Below, piece after piece: positions 1 through 8,476 of a stretch of 41,250 bases of DNA. Location of the stretch: NCBI GenBank assembly GCA_946527885.1, contig CAMMYO010000004.1, positions 1-41,250 of the forward strand, in the 5' to 3' direction. The stretch comes from an uncultured Candidatus Saccharibacteria bacterium. Its GTDB lineage: Bacteria; Patescibacteriota; Saccharimonadia; Saccharimonadales; Saccharimonadaceae. The notes under the pieces were generated by a model. The model had not been told where the DNA came from, did no database searches, and saw nothing but the letters and a program-made list of their open reading frames with translations. Made by a program: the position numbers and the translations under genes. The stretch's first letter is position 1. Each line of letters opens with the position of its first letter.

Positions 1-35
1 CCATGGAAGCGCTCTACCAAATGAGCTAGTGCCCC
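1..35 (-). tRNA. partial tRNA-Ala(GGC), 5' half only, truncated by window edge
   Basis: Reverse complement GGGGCACTAGCTCATTTGGTAGAGCGCTTCCATGG: acceptor strand, D-arm, 5' anticodon stem CTTCC and loop start ATGG.. consistent with a GGC anticodon. Confidence 0.75.
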
Positions 36-82
36 AACAAAGTTTATTATATCACAAGGGGAGAATTTTATCAATACATAAG

Positions 83-110
83 CAAAAATAAGCCCCGCAT
101 CGCGCGGGGC
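83..110 (-). terminator. intrinsic terminator for the 124-735 gene
   Basis: GCCCCGC/GCGGGGC stem followed on the minus strand by TATTTTT. Confidence 0.7.
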
Positions 111-123
111 AGTAGTTATGAAG

Positions 124-735
124 TCAGTCAGACGCAAAAGCGCTAGGGTCAAAAGAATCATAAAGCGCATCTAGCCATTGCTCGCTCTCTTTATAATAGA
201 CCGATACGAACTTTGCAAAACCGGTATTATTGACCAGGAAGTTCATCTCGGCGACATTGAAAGCATTGGCAGAACGCACAGAAACCGGATGAGCCTTATC
301 GGGTCTCCGCTCTTCGTAAATCCATGCGATACCGTTACCAGAAACGTCCTGTACCCAGGCCGGCACAAACTCCAACCCGAAAGCACCGGAGTCAATCAGT
401 AGATATACGCGTTCGCGCAAATGGTCAAATGGTCGAGCAATCGGCAAGTATGGCCGAGATTCCGCTTTCTTCATCAGCCGATTAAGCAGAGCAATATAGC
501 CATCAAAGCGCTCGATTTCGTCGTGAAGCTTTTGGAAAGTACGATCATTCTTCCACTTACGAGCTTTCTCTTTATCTCGCCGGCGCATATAGCTTTTTCT
601 TTCCTTAGTCCAGATTTCCTGTAGCACGGCCAGGTTTTCTTTTCCCAGTTCAAGCAACTGAGCTTCGGTTTTAATGTGCAAGGGCAACCAGCTTTGCGGA
701 ATAATCCGCTTATCGATTCTAGATTTGCCGTCCAT
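124..735 (-). CDS. ORFan protein, 203 aa; distant paralogue of the 839-1552 product
   Basis: ATG with AAAAGGAGGG SD, own promoter and terminator; shares RPYLPIARPFDH motif with neighbour. Confidence 0.8.
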   Translation of the reverse strand: MDGKSRIDKRIIPQSWLPLHIKTEAQLLELGKENLAVLQEIWTKERKSYMRRRDKEKARKWKNDRTFQKLHDEIERFDGYIALLNRLMKKAESRPYLPIARPFDHLRERVYLLIDSGAFGLEFVPAWVQDVSGNGIAWIYEERRPDKAHPVSVRSANAFNVAEMNFLVNNTGFAKFVSVYYKESEQWLDALYDSFDPSAFASD

Positions 736-789
736 TTAAAATCCCTCCTTTTAATGGTAAGCGGCGAATATTCGAATATGCATACTATA
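736..789 (-). promoter_or_regulatory. promoter/leader: -10 TATAGT, short AU hairpin ATAT-TCGA-ATAT, SD
   Basis: Minus strand TATAGTATGCATATTCGAATATTCGCCGCTTACCATTAAAAGGAGGGATTTTAAATG. Confidence 0.5.
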
Positions 790-801
790 ACATAATTTCT
801 C

Positions 802-831
802 AAAAAAATAAACCCCGCCGAAGCAGGGTTT
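802..831 (-). terminator. intrinsic terminator for the 839-1552 gene
   Basis: AACCCTGC TTCG GCGGGGTT then TATTTTTTT on minus strand. Confidence 0.7.
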
Positions 832-838
832 AAGGAAC

Positions 839-1552
839 TTAGGGAGCGAAACGACTCGGAACCGGACCCGGCTCAACAAAATCGCAGGGCGGAGCCAGGT
901 TTTGGCGCAGACTCATAAGGTGGCTAAGAAATTGTCTACAAGTTTCGTCGTCGTAGCCATAATAGGACAGCATATAGCTCGCGAAATCCAAGTCATAACA
1001 GAGATACTGCAAATCTATAGGCTTGAGAATCGCGATATTGTCAAAGGGCACATGTATTACTTGCTCAAAACCACAATACTTCGGCAAAGCGACGGTTACG
1101 TGACCAAATTCGGATTGCTCCTCGGTGAATTTTAGCTTGTAGTAGCCATTTTTTGACACATTGGGCAAAAAATATTCCGACAGCCAAACGTATGCCTCCT
1201 TGCATCCGTCGAAATGATCGGACGGACGGTGCTGCGGCAAAATAGGCTTATCGGCAGCCCCTGCCATCGCCTCCAGAATGACTGATTCCGAACGCGACAG
1301 TTCGCGCCAGCGCTCCACACTTTCATCGTAGCGCTTTTTGTAATAGTCCATATGGTATTTCTGATACATACGATCATTACAAGCAGCAACGACATCCAGC
1401 GTTTTGAGCTCGCACTCAAAGCTATCCAAGAGCTGATGCAAGGTACCAAGACCAAGCCAGCGGAAATCGGATGTGCTAGCAGCCCGCACATCACGCCAAC
1501 CATGTGGCAAAGGCAGAGATTCAGGCTGTTTTATTTTGGGCTTTCTCGACAT
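839..1552 (-). CDS. ORFan protein, 237 aa; distant paralogue of the 124-735 product
   Basis: ATG preceded by AGGAGG; motif KPILPQHRPSDH. Confidence 0.8.
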   Translation of the reverse strand: MSRKPKIKQPESLPLPHGWRDVRAASTSDFRWLGLGTLHQLLDSFECELKTLDVVAACNDRMYQKYHMDYYKKRYDESVERWRELSRSESVILEAMAGAADKPILPQHRPSDHFDGCKEAYVWLSEYFLPNVSKNGYYKLKFTEEQSEFGHVTVALPKYCGFEQVIHVPFDNIAILKPIDLQYLCYDLDFASYMLSYYGYDDETCRQFLSHLMSLRQNLAPPCDFVEPGPVPSRFAP

Positions 1553-1623
1553 CTAAAACACCTCCTAAAGATCGATTGGCTTCCCAATTGTCACTATTAT
1601 AACATATTTTTCCAAATCATCAA
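1553..1623 (-). promoter_or_regulatory. promoter/leader with 5' stem-loop ATTGG-GAAG-CCAAT
   Basis: Minus strand TTGATG-N16-TATAAT, stem at 1575-1588, SD AGGAGG. Confidence 0.6.
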
Positions 1624-1648
1624 AAATCCCCGACCGAAGCCGAGGATT
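1622..1648 (-). terminator. intrinsic terminator for the 1666-2445 gene
   Basis: AATCCTCGGCTTCGGTCGGGGATTTTTG on minus strand. Confidence 0.65.
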
Positions 1649-1665
1649 ATGAATCGAGGGGGGTA

Positions 1666-2445
1666 TTAATAAAGTTGATACATTCCTTTCGGAATCTTCA
1701 GTTTAGCCTCGCAGTAGGCCAATTCCATCAAAATAATCATTGCATCGCGCCCAGGAATTCCGCGCGTCCTGTCAAGCGTCGAAGCAAAAACGATGTCATG
1801 CGACCATTTACTTCCGATTTTCTTACTATACTTCTCATCAGACGACTTCTTACGATTCTTCTTGTTGTCGTAAATTTTCTTCGTAATTTTGGTCGGCTTT
1901 TTACCGCGAATGATGCGATAAATCAAACCCATCGGGAACTCAAACTTATCCGCCATGAAGCATGGGTTACCTTCTTCATTCTGAAAGGCCTCGAGATCCT
2001 CGAGATAAGCCCGCTGAAGTTCGAGCGGATAGCCGGCATAGCATTTCTTCGCGAACGCCAAACCGATTGCGTTCTTCTTTTCCTTGTCATAGCTGCCATC
2101 GGCAAGCATGTCACAACCTGTCGCAATTTCATCGTACTCGTGGTCAACGATCAACCGCACAACTCGACAATCGATTGGATATTGCTGCGGGCGGAGTACT
2201 GAGCACTCGAGATATATCTTCAGCATCATATAGGTATGGCACTGATCATTCTCGATTTGTCTCAGAAAGTGAACCCGCTCCCTGAACTTCTTCTGTTTCT
2301 TCGGATGCTTCTTACGGCAAACGTCGAGCCGAAGCGAATGATGACCTTTACGAATAATTTCGCGAAGCAGATAGCCCCGCTTGATATTGTCCCAAGCACA
2401 CATATACGGCACGAGCTCAGCTTCTGTCATTTGTTCAATCAGCAA
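1666..2445 (-). CDS. ORFan protein (start uncertain: TTG at 2445 or ATG at 2430)
   Basis: Long ORF; promoter TTGATT-N17-TATAAT (2494-2522) and GAAAGGGG SD lie inside the upstream part of the ORF-track call, so the true start must be downstream of them. Confidence 0.7.
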   Translation of the reverse strand: MLIEQMTEAELVPYMCAWDNIKRGYLLREIIRKGHHSLRLDVCRKKHPKKQKKFRERVHFLRQIENDQCHTYMMLKIYLECSVLRPQQYPIDCRVVRLIVDHEYDEIATGCDMLADGSYDKEKKNAIGLAFAKKCYAGYPLELQRAYLEDLEAFQNEEGNPCFMADKFEFPMGLIYRIIRGKKPTKITKKIYDNKKNRKKSSDEKYSKKIGSKWSHDIVFASTLDRTRGIPGRDAMIILMELAYCEAKLKIPKGMYQLY

Positions 2446-2672
2446 AGCAAATACACCCCTTTCAAACGTACGATCCACCCCCGATATGCCAAGATTATAA
2501 ACGGCGATAAGATTAAAATCAAGCAACTTGAGAAAATAGCCGCTTGTGGTATAATACAGATATGGAACATTTGTCCGCATTTATACCATATTGGCGACCA
2601 TAGAGCCCCGCAAAGCGATTACGCTTGATTTTTACAGCAAAATATGATATAATATAAGGATAATTCAATCTT

Positions 2673-3698
2673 ATGCAAACTATACTAACCGGCGTTCGCG
2701 CCAATGAAGAACCAACAATCGGCAATTTTCTCGGCGCCTACTTGCCAATGATTAATTTGTCGCACGAGCACGCTAATGATTCGCAAATCAATATGTTCGT
2801 GCCGGATCTACACTCATTTACGACACCTATCGACCACAGCAAATTCTATGCCCAGATTATCAAGGGCATCAAATATTACATGGCCGCCGGCCTAGATGTT
2901 GACAACCCAAACGTTCATATCTATCGCCAATCACGCGTACCGGCGCACTGCGAACTTGCTTGGATACTAGATTGCTTCACACCATTCGGCGAAGCTAGTC
3001 GCATGACACAGTTCAAGGAAAAATCCGAAGAGCACAAAGAATCCGTTACGGTCGGCCTCTTTAACTATCCAGTCCTGATGGCCGCCGACATCCTACTTTA
3101 TGACGCAAAATACGTTCCGCTCGGCGAAGATCAATTCCAGCACCTAGAGCTCGCTCGCAATATCGCTATTCGCATGAACAATAAGTTTGATCAAGAGCTG
3201 TTTACATTACCAGCATCAGAAGCAGAACAGGTCAAATTTATGCATCTCGAAAAAGGTCTTCGTATCCGCAGCCTGACGGATCCGACCAAAAAGATGAGCA
3301 AGTCCAGCACAAATGAAAAATCGAAAATCTCGCTCAGCGACGATCCGAAAGTTGCCGCCAAGAAAATTATGTCCGCCACGACTGACAGCGAAGGCGTCAT
3401 TCGCTTCGATATGGTTAATCAGCCGGGTATCGGCAACCTAATGGCTATCGAGGCCTTATTTACGCATCGCGACCTACAGGATGTTATCTCGGACTACGCC
3501 GGCCAAACCCGCTACGGCGATCTAAAAACTAAAGTTGCCGATACCGTCTCACATTTCTTGTCAGATTTTCAAGAGAAGGTCGCCAATATCAGCGACGGCG
3601 ACGTAGAACGTGTGCTAGAGCAGGGCGAAGCTTACGCAAACGAAGTTGCGGATAAAAAGCTACACACCGTTCAGAAAGCTCTCGGCCTCCGCAAATAA
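2673..3698 (+). CDS. trpS: tryptophanyl-tRNA synthetase
   Basis: PTIGNFLGAY (HIGH-motif region), KKMSKSSTNEKSKISL (KMSKS), GEDQFQHLELARNIA. Confidence 0.92.
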   Translation: MQTILTGVRANEEPTIGNFLGAYLPMINLSHEHANDSQINMFVPDLHSFTTPIDHSKFYAQIIKGIKYYMAAGLDVDNPNVHIYRQSRVPAHCELAWILDCFTPFGEASRMTQFKEKSEEHKESVTVGLFNYPVLMAADILLYDAKYVPLGEDQFQHLELARNIAIRMNNKFDQELFTLPASEAEQVKFMHLEKGLRIRSLTDPTKKMSKSSTNEKSKISLSDDPKVAAKKIMSATTDSEGVIRFDMVNQPGIGNLMAIEALFTHRDLQDVISDYAGQTRYGDLKTKVADTVSHFLSDFQEKVANISDGDVERVLEQGEAYANEVADKKLHTVQKALGLRK

Positions 3699-3709
3699 CA
3701 AACATACAT

Positions 3710-4222
3710 ATGGCACGCGCAAAATTAGATAAGCATTTTAGTTCAAAAGAAGCCGTCTGGCACTACGGTGCAGATGTTTTGGATTCCGAAATTTATAGCC
3801 AATGCGCCTGCTACATCCAGCACGGCAATACGAGCGTCCGCGAACATAGCATTTCGGTCGCCATGACCAGTGTTGCAATTGCGCGTCGCCTACCGTTCAA
3901 ATTCGCATACAGCTCGCTCGTTCGCGGCAGTCTTTTGCATGACTTTTTCCTGTACGACTGGCACGATAAGGAAAAGCCAATCGATAATCACGCCCTCGGG
4001 CACGCCAGTCGCGCGTTAGAGAACGCTGCGCAGTGGTTCTCAATCAACCCGCTTGAAGCAGATATGATCAAAAAGCACATGTTCCCATTGAACATAACGC
4101 CACCAAAGTATCGCGAAACGGTCATTCTGACCATCGCAGATAAAATCTGCAGCTTCAAAGAAACTTTCGAGATTGGTGCGCATCGCCACGAGCATAAAAC
4201 CATTAGCAATGTGCTAAAATAA
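3710..4222 (+). CDS. HD-domain phosphohydrolase-like protein
   Basis: REHSISVAMTSVAIARRL, LLHDFFLYDWHD, ALGHASRALENA. Confidence 0.75.
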   Translation: MARAKLDKHFSSKEAVWHYGADVLDSEIYSQCACYIQHGNTSVREHSISVAMTSVAIARRLPFKFAYSSLVRGSLLHDFFLYDWHDKEKPIDNHALGHASRALENAAQWFSINPLEADMIKKHMFPLNITPPKYRETVILTIADKICSFKETFEIGAHRHEHKTISNVLK

Positions 4223-4226
4223 GACC

Positions 4227-4955
4227 GTGGAAACCTTTTCGAAATATTTCTTATATTTTCTAGCATATAGTTTTATCGGATGGCTCTGGGAAGTCTTTTT
4301 GAGTCTCGTTCGCACGCACCGTTTCGTTAACCGCGGCTTTCTAAACGGCCCCTACTGCCCGATCTACGGTTTCGGCGCACTGATATTTTTGCAACTTCAG
4401 CGTTTTACGCAGCGACCGCTCGAACTCTTTCTTATCGGCGCCGTCGCCGCTTGTGCGCTAGAATACTTCGTATCGTGGATTCTAGAAAAAATCTTTAAGG
4501 CGCGCTGGTGGGACTATTCCAACTGGCCAATGAACCTAAACGGACGCATCTGCCTGTATGGCTTCATCGTGTTTGGTATTTCGTCTGCCGTTCTGCCAAC
4601 AGTCCATACGAGCATTTCCGGCGTAGTAGATAGTTGGCCGACCGATACCCGAAATATTATCGGCGCAGTTTTGTTCGTATTGTTCCTCATCGATATTGCT
4701 AGTACAAACACGGCAATGGCAAAATTCAACCAAACTCTCCGCAAATATCAAGAAAAATTCAAACTTCCAAGCTTCATTCAGCAAAAAATCGACCAAGGTC
4801 GCCAAATTCTCAACTTCCAGCAGCGACGTATCTTGAAAGCATTCCCGGACTTTATTTCGATTCGCTATGAAGACGCTTTTAAACATATTCGCCAGCTCAA
4901 CGAAAAATATAGCAAAAAACTCAAAGAATCCAAGTTTAAGCCTATTCGCAAATAG
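4227..4955 (+). CDS. putative ABC-transporter type IV / CmpB-like membrane protein, GTG start
   Basis: FLAYSFIGWLWEVFLSLVRTHRFVNRGFLNGPYCPIYGFGAL signature; TAAAAT 6 nt before GTG. Confidence 0.75.
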   Translation: METFSKYFLYFLAYSFIGWLWEVFLSLVRTHRFVNRGFLNGPYCPIYGFGALIFLQLQRFTQRPLELFLIGAVAACALEYFVSWILEKIFKARWWDYSNWPMNLNGRICLYGFIVFGISSAVLPTVHTSISGVVDSWPTDTRNIIGAVLFVLFLIDIASTNTAMAKFNQTLRKYQEKFKLPSFIQQKIDQGRQILNFQQRRILKAFPDFISIRYEDAFKHIRQLNEKYSKKLKESKFKPIRK

Positions 4956-5000
4956 CTCAAGCTTAAGGTTTTGTACAAAATTTGCTAAAATCAATAAAAT

Positions 5001-5885
5001 ATGTCAAAAAAGTTTAGTAAGCCAGAATTGTCGCGCAAAATCAACGGAGATATTCCGAGCGACCTCAAAACGCCAGCAGCCGATACGGTACCGACGATTC
5101 GTTTTGATATGGCCATACTAGAGCAATATCCGCGCTATAGTCGCGCCACGATTCAAAAATTCATCAAAGACGGCCGCGCCAAAGCAGCCGGTCAAGTTAT
5201 TTTGAAGCCGAACTACATTATCGATGAAAATACCGAAGTAGAACTCGACGAGCCGCAAGCAGAAGCAACCGAAAAGCCGCCAGTAATTTATGAAGACGAC
5301 AATGTAATTGTTTTCGACAAGCCTGCCGGTATGCTCTCGATCAAAAAGGGCGACTACAGTAGCGAGCCAGCCATCGAAGATTTCGGCGAAATCGTTCATC
5401 GCCTCGACCGCGACACTTCTGGCGTCATCATTGTTGCGAAAAATTTCGAAACTAAGGGCTATCTACAAAAGCAATTCCAAGAGCGCAAAACTCACAAAAC
5501 CTACTACGCTATCACTTGCGGCATCCCAAATCCGCCGCACGCAATCATCAATGTACCACTCGCACGAAATCTAAAGAAGCCGACCACCTTCACGCCAGAC
5601 AAGAACGGCCGCGAAGCCATCACGGAATACCGTGTCGAAGATTACAGCGACAAGCTAGCATTTGTCGAGCTAAAGCCAAAAACCGGACGCACGCATCAAC
5701 TTCGCATCCATTTGGCGCATATCGGTACGCCAATTCTTGGCGACAAAGTTTATAATCCGAAAAGCCCAAAAGCCGACCGCATGTATCTGCACGCAGCCGC
5801 GCTAGAAATCACTATTCCTGGCGGTCAACGCATGACTTTTACGGCGAATCTGCCAGAAAACTTCCGCGATGTTCTTAAAAAATAA
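5001..5885 (+). CDS. RluA-family 23S rRNA pseudouridine synthase with S4-like N-terminus
   Basis: EIVHRLDRDTSGVIIVAKN, KPKTGRTHQLRIHLAHIGTPILGDKVY. Confidence 0.9.
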   Translation: MSKKFSKPELSRKINGDIPSDLKTPAADTVPTIRFDMAILEQYPRYSRATIQKFIKDGRAKAAGQVILKPNYIIDENTEVELDEPQAEATEKPPVIYEDDNVIVFDKPAGMLSIKKGDYSSEPAIEDFGEIVHRLDRDTSGVIIVAKNFETKGYLQKQFQERKTHKTYYAITCGIPNPPHAIINVPLARNLKKPTTFTPDKNGREAITEYRVEDYSDKLAFVELKPKTGRTHQLRIHLAHIGTPILGDKVYNPKSPKADRMYLHAAALEITIPGGQRMTFTANLPENFRDVLKK

Positions 5886-6537
5886 GGACAGCATCGAAAA
5901 AATCGCCAAACTATCCGGTTTCTCAATTTTTGAAGTGCCAAAAGAAATCGAACAAAGCGAAATCATCCCAAACGCCGTCCGAATCACGCCAAACGAAAAG
6001 AACAATATTAATACTGAAAAAATCAAAGAAATTCAATCGCTCATTCGTAACAAACAAAACGACGACCTAATCGTACTCGCGCAACAAGCCGAGCTGATGA
6101 CTGAAGAAGCCGCCAACGCATTTCTTAAAGCGCTTGAAGAGCCGAATGACAAAATTCATTTCGTATTTTTGACTAGCCAACTTTCGCAAATTTTACCAAC
6201 CATCAAATCACGCGCTCAAATCTACTACCTACCAAAAGAACAAAAAATCGCCGATCCGCCCAAAATGGATAGCAAGAGCAAAGACGAAGCACGAGCATAC
6301 ATATCAGCAACACCCGAACAGCTCATCGAAATCGCCGACAAAATCAATAAAATCAAAGAAGGCAAGCGCGAAAAAGCCCTCGAATTAGTCCGCAACGCAA
6401 TCGAATTGGCATATAAAAGCTATTTCATCACCGGCAACGAAAAATTACTCTTAAAACTCGAAAAGCTCCTCAAAACCGAGGCGGCATTAATGGCGAACGG
6501 CAACATCAAACTCCAACTCGTCGCAAATATGCTATAA
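5869..6537 (+). CDS. DNA polymerase III delta'-like clamp-loader subunit (short form)
   Basis: AQQAELMTEEAANAFLKALEEPNDKIHFVFLTSQLSQILPTIKSRAQIYYL. Confidence 0.75.
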   Translation: MFLKNKDSIEKIAKLSGFSIFEVPKEIEQSEIIPNAVRITPNEKNNINTEKIKEIQSLIRNKQNDDLIVLAQQAELMTEEAANAFLKALEEPNDKIHFVFLTSQLSQILPTIKSRAQIYYLPKEQKIADPPKMDSKSKDEARAYISATPEQLIEIADKINKIKEGKREKALELVRNAIELAYKSYFITGNEKLLLKLEKLLKTEAALMANGNIKLQLVANML

Positions 6538-6544
6538 TTAGTTT

Positions 6545-7318
6545 ATGCTTGCAGCAGGAGTAATTTTAGTATTCGCACTATTCACTATTTTTTTCGTGCC
6601 CGCATATAGCGACCGCGAAGAAGAGGAAGTCGATACGAACAAAACTCCGCAGATTAAAAAGCTCTGGAATATGGCGCAGACCGCCATGCAAGAGCGCAAA
6701 CCACTTAAAGCCGAAAAAGCACTTCTGACTATTTTGAAATTCGACGAAAAAAACGCCGCCGCCTACAACCGCCTCGGTATTCTCTATGCTCGCGAAAAGC
6801 ATTTTAAAGAAGCTATCGAATGTTTTGAAATCGCGCAAAGCCTCGACAATAACGCCTCGAGCCTTCACAATGTTGGTCTAATTTACTACGAAACCGGCAA
6901 ATACGAACAGGCCGCAATCGCATTCCAGCAAGCAATCGACATCGAGGGCGATCAGCCAGCTCGCTATATCGCACTCGCCAAAGCACTCGAGAAACTCGGC
7001 AAGCGTAAACAAGCAGTTGACGCACTCGAAACGGCTTATAGCTTCGATCCAAACTCGACTGTTTTGCGTCATATGCTCGAATTTTATGAGAACATTGGCG
7101 ACGCCGTAAATATTGCCCGCGTCCAAAAACGTCTCGAAGAACTCGCCGCCGCCTCAACAAGCGCCAAAAAGCCACGCGCTCATATTATTCGCACCAAATC
7201 AACCAAAGAAGCCCACGTCCAAAAACCTGCCAAAGAGCCAAAAATGAAGCCAGTCCCAGCAGCAGGCAAAACAACTCGCCGTATATCACGTCTTTCCAAA
7301 TCAAAGAAAATCAGCTAA
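6545..7318 (+). CDS. membrane-anchored TPR-repeat protein
   Basis: N-terminal TM; AAAYNRLGILYAREKHFKEAIECFEIAQSLD and following TPR units. Confidence 0.8.
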   Translation: MLAAGVILVFALFTIFFVPAYSDREEEEVDTNKTPQIKKLWNMAQTAMQERKPLKAEKALLTILKFDEKNAAAYNRLGILYAREKHFKEAIECFEIAQSLDNNASSLHNVGLIYYETGKYEQAAIAFQQAIDIEGDQPARYIALAKALEKLGKRKQAVDALETAYSFDPNSTVLRHMLEFYENIGDAVNIARVQKRLEELAAASTSAKKPRAHIIRTKSTKEAHVQKPAKEPKMKPVPAAGKTTRRISRLSKSKKIS

Positions 7319-7333
7319 AATATAGTAAAGCTC

Positions 7334-7409
7334 GCCGCAATAGCTCAGTTGGTAGAGCAGCCGCCTTGTAAGCGGCAGGTCATCGGTTCAAGTCCGATTT
7401 GCGGCTCCA
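7334..7409 (+). tRNA. tRNA-Thr(TGT), CCA encoded
   Basis: Acceptor GCCGCAA/TTGCGGC, anticodon arm GCCGC-CTTGTAA-GCGGC, T-arm GGTTCAAGTCC. Confidence 0.95.
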
Positions 7410-7416
7410 TTTCAAC

Positions 7417-7438
7417 ACAGGCCAGAGCCTGTTTTTTT
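7417..7438 (+). terminator. tRNA-Thr terminator
   Basis: ACAGGC-CAGA-GCCTGT + T7. Confidence 0.8.
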
Positions 7439-7442
7439 ATTG

Positions 7443-7910
7443 CTAATCTTCAAGAATATCTAGACCGCCGAAAATATCGCAAGTCTTTTCCTTCGCCACC
7501 GACAGCGCTTTACGAAAATCAGCGATCCGCAAAATGCCTTCAAGCTTTAGCAGTACATCAGAACTCCCGCGCAAATCATAATCAACACCATCGAGCGAAA
7601 CAGTCACATTATTATAAGTCTGCGGATTAAAACCATCCCGACTAAAGCTACTAATATCTTCAAAATCACGCGCGCGAATCTTATCGAGATATCGCGGCAG
7701 AGCAATACAAGCATCTCCAGGAAGCTCAAAGCTACTATTTATCGAAACACTATCATTATGACGAAAAGTATTCGATTCTACACGAGCAAAACGCAATTCG
7801 GATGCGCAATTACAAATAATTCCATCAATAAAAAAGGAATATTCCTCAATATTGGCATCATCGGTGCTCGATTGATAAGTAATTCGAAAATTCGCTTTAA
7901 AATCTTCCAT
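7443..7910 (-). CDS. hypothetical protein, 155 aa
   Basis: ORF with AAAGGAGA SD upstream of ATG. Confidence 0.7.
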   Translation of the reverse strand: MEDFKANFRITYQSSTDDANIEEYSFFIDGIICNCASELRFARVESNTFRHNDSVSINSSFELPGDACIALPRYLDKIRARDFEDISSFSRDGFNPQTYNNVTVSLDGVDYDLRGSSDVLLKLEGILRIADFRKALSVAKEKTCDIFGGLDILED

Positions 7911-8009
7911 GACTCTCCTTTTCTATATAATAGCATGCCGCTCAAGCTAAAATCCTAAAGGAACTTTTCGCTTTGCAAACCACGGTAAATATGCTAATAT
8001 TAATACATC

Positions 8010-8095
8010 GCTGGGATAGCGAAGTGGTCAAACGCATCAGACTGTAAATCTGCCGGCTTCGGCCTTCGTAGGTTCGACTCCTACTCCCAGCACCA
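8010..8095 (+). tRNA. tRNA-Tyr(GTA), type II, CCA encoded
   Basis: GCTGGGA/TCCCAGC acceptor, CAGA-CTGTAAA-TCTG anticodon arm, long variable arm. Confidence 0.93.
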
Positions 8096-8097
8096 AG
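8078..8097 (+). repeat. tRNA-Tyr 3' tail, copy 1 (in the tRNA)
   Basis: CTCCTACTCCCAGCACCAAG. Confidence 0.9.
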
Positions 8098-8255
8098 AAA
8101 AACTCCGAACATCTGTTCGGGTTTTTTCTTGTTCTGCGGAGTGGGAGAAGAACCGCAGGTTCGGACGAGGTAGGAGCCGAGCGAAGCAGAAATGCTCGCA
8201 TTTCTATTTCCGAGGCGACGCCCCGAGTCAAGCAAATCTCGAAGAGATTTGCGCT

Positions 8256-8275
8256 CTCCTACTCCCAGCACCAAG
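8256..8275 (+). repeat. tRNA-Tyr 3' tail, copy 2, identical 20 bp
   Basis: CTCCTACTCCCAGCACCAAG again, exactly 178 bp downstream, followed by another hairpin CCCGAGCATCGCTCGGG + T-rich tract. Confidence 0.9.
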
Positions 8276-8342
8276 CAAACTGCCCGAGCATCGCTCGGGT
8301 ATTTTGCTTACTTGAGTCGAGCAATTCTGAAAGAGCTGCGGG

Positions 8343-8358
8343 CTCCTACTCCTAACAT
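8343..8358 (+). repeat. degenerate tRNA-Tyr 3' tail, copy 3
   Basis: CTCCTACTCCTAACAT. Confidence 0.6.
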
Positions 8359-8394
8359 CATTCTTGCTAACTGCTGTATGCTCAAATCCACAAA

Positions 8395-8476
8395 TTGACA
8401 TTCATGCTGAATTATGTAATAGTATACGAAACCGGCCTTGAAGCCGGAACGCCCTTTAGTAGAAAGGATTGGTCTT
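8395..8476 (+). promoter_or_regulatory. promoter/leader: TTGACA-N16-TAATAG, stem CCGGC-CTTGAA-GCCGG, SD
   Basis: Stem at 8432-8447; CCTTT-AGTAG-AAAGG (8453-8467) can occlude the SD. Confidence 0.6.
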
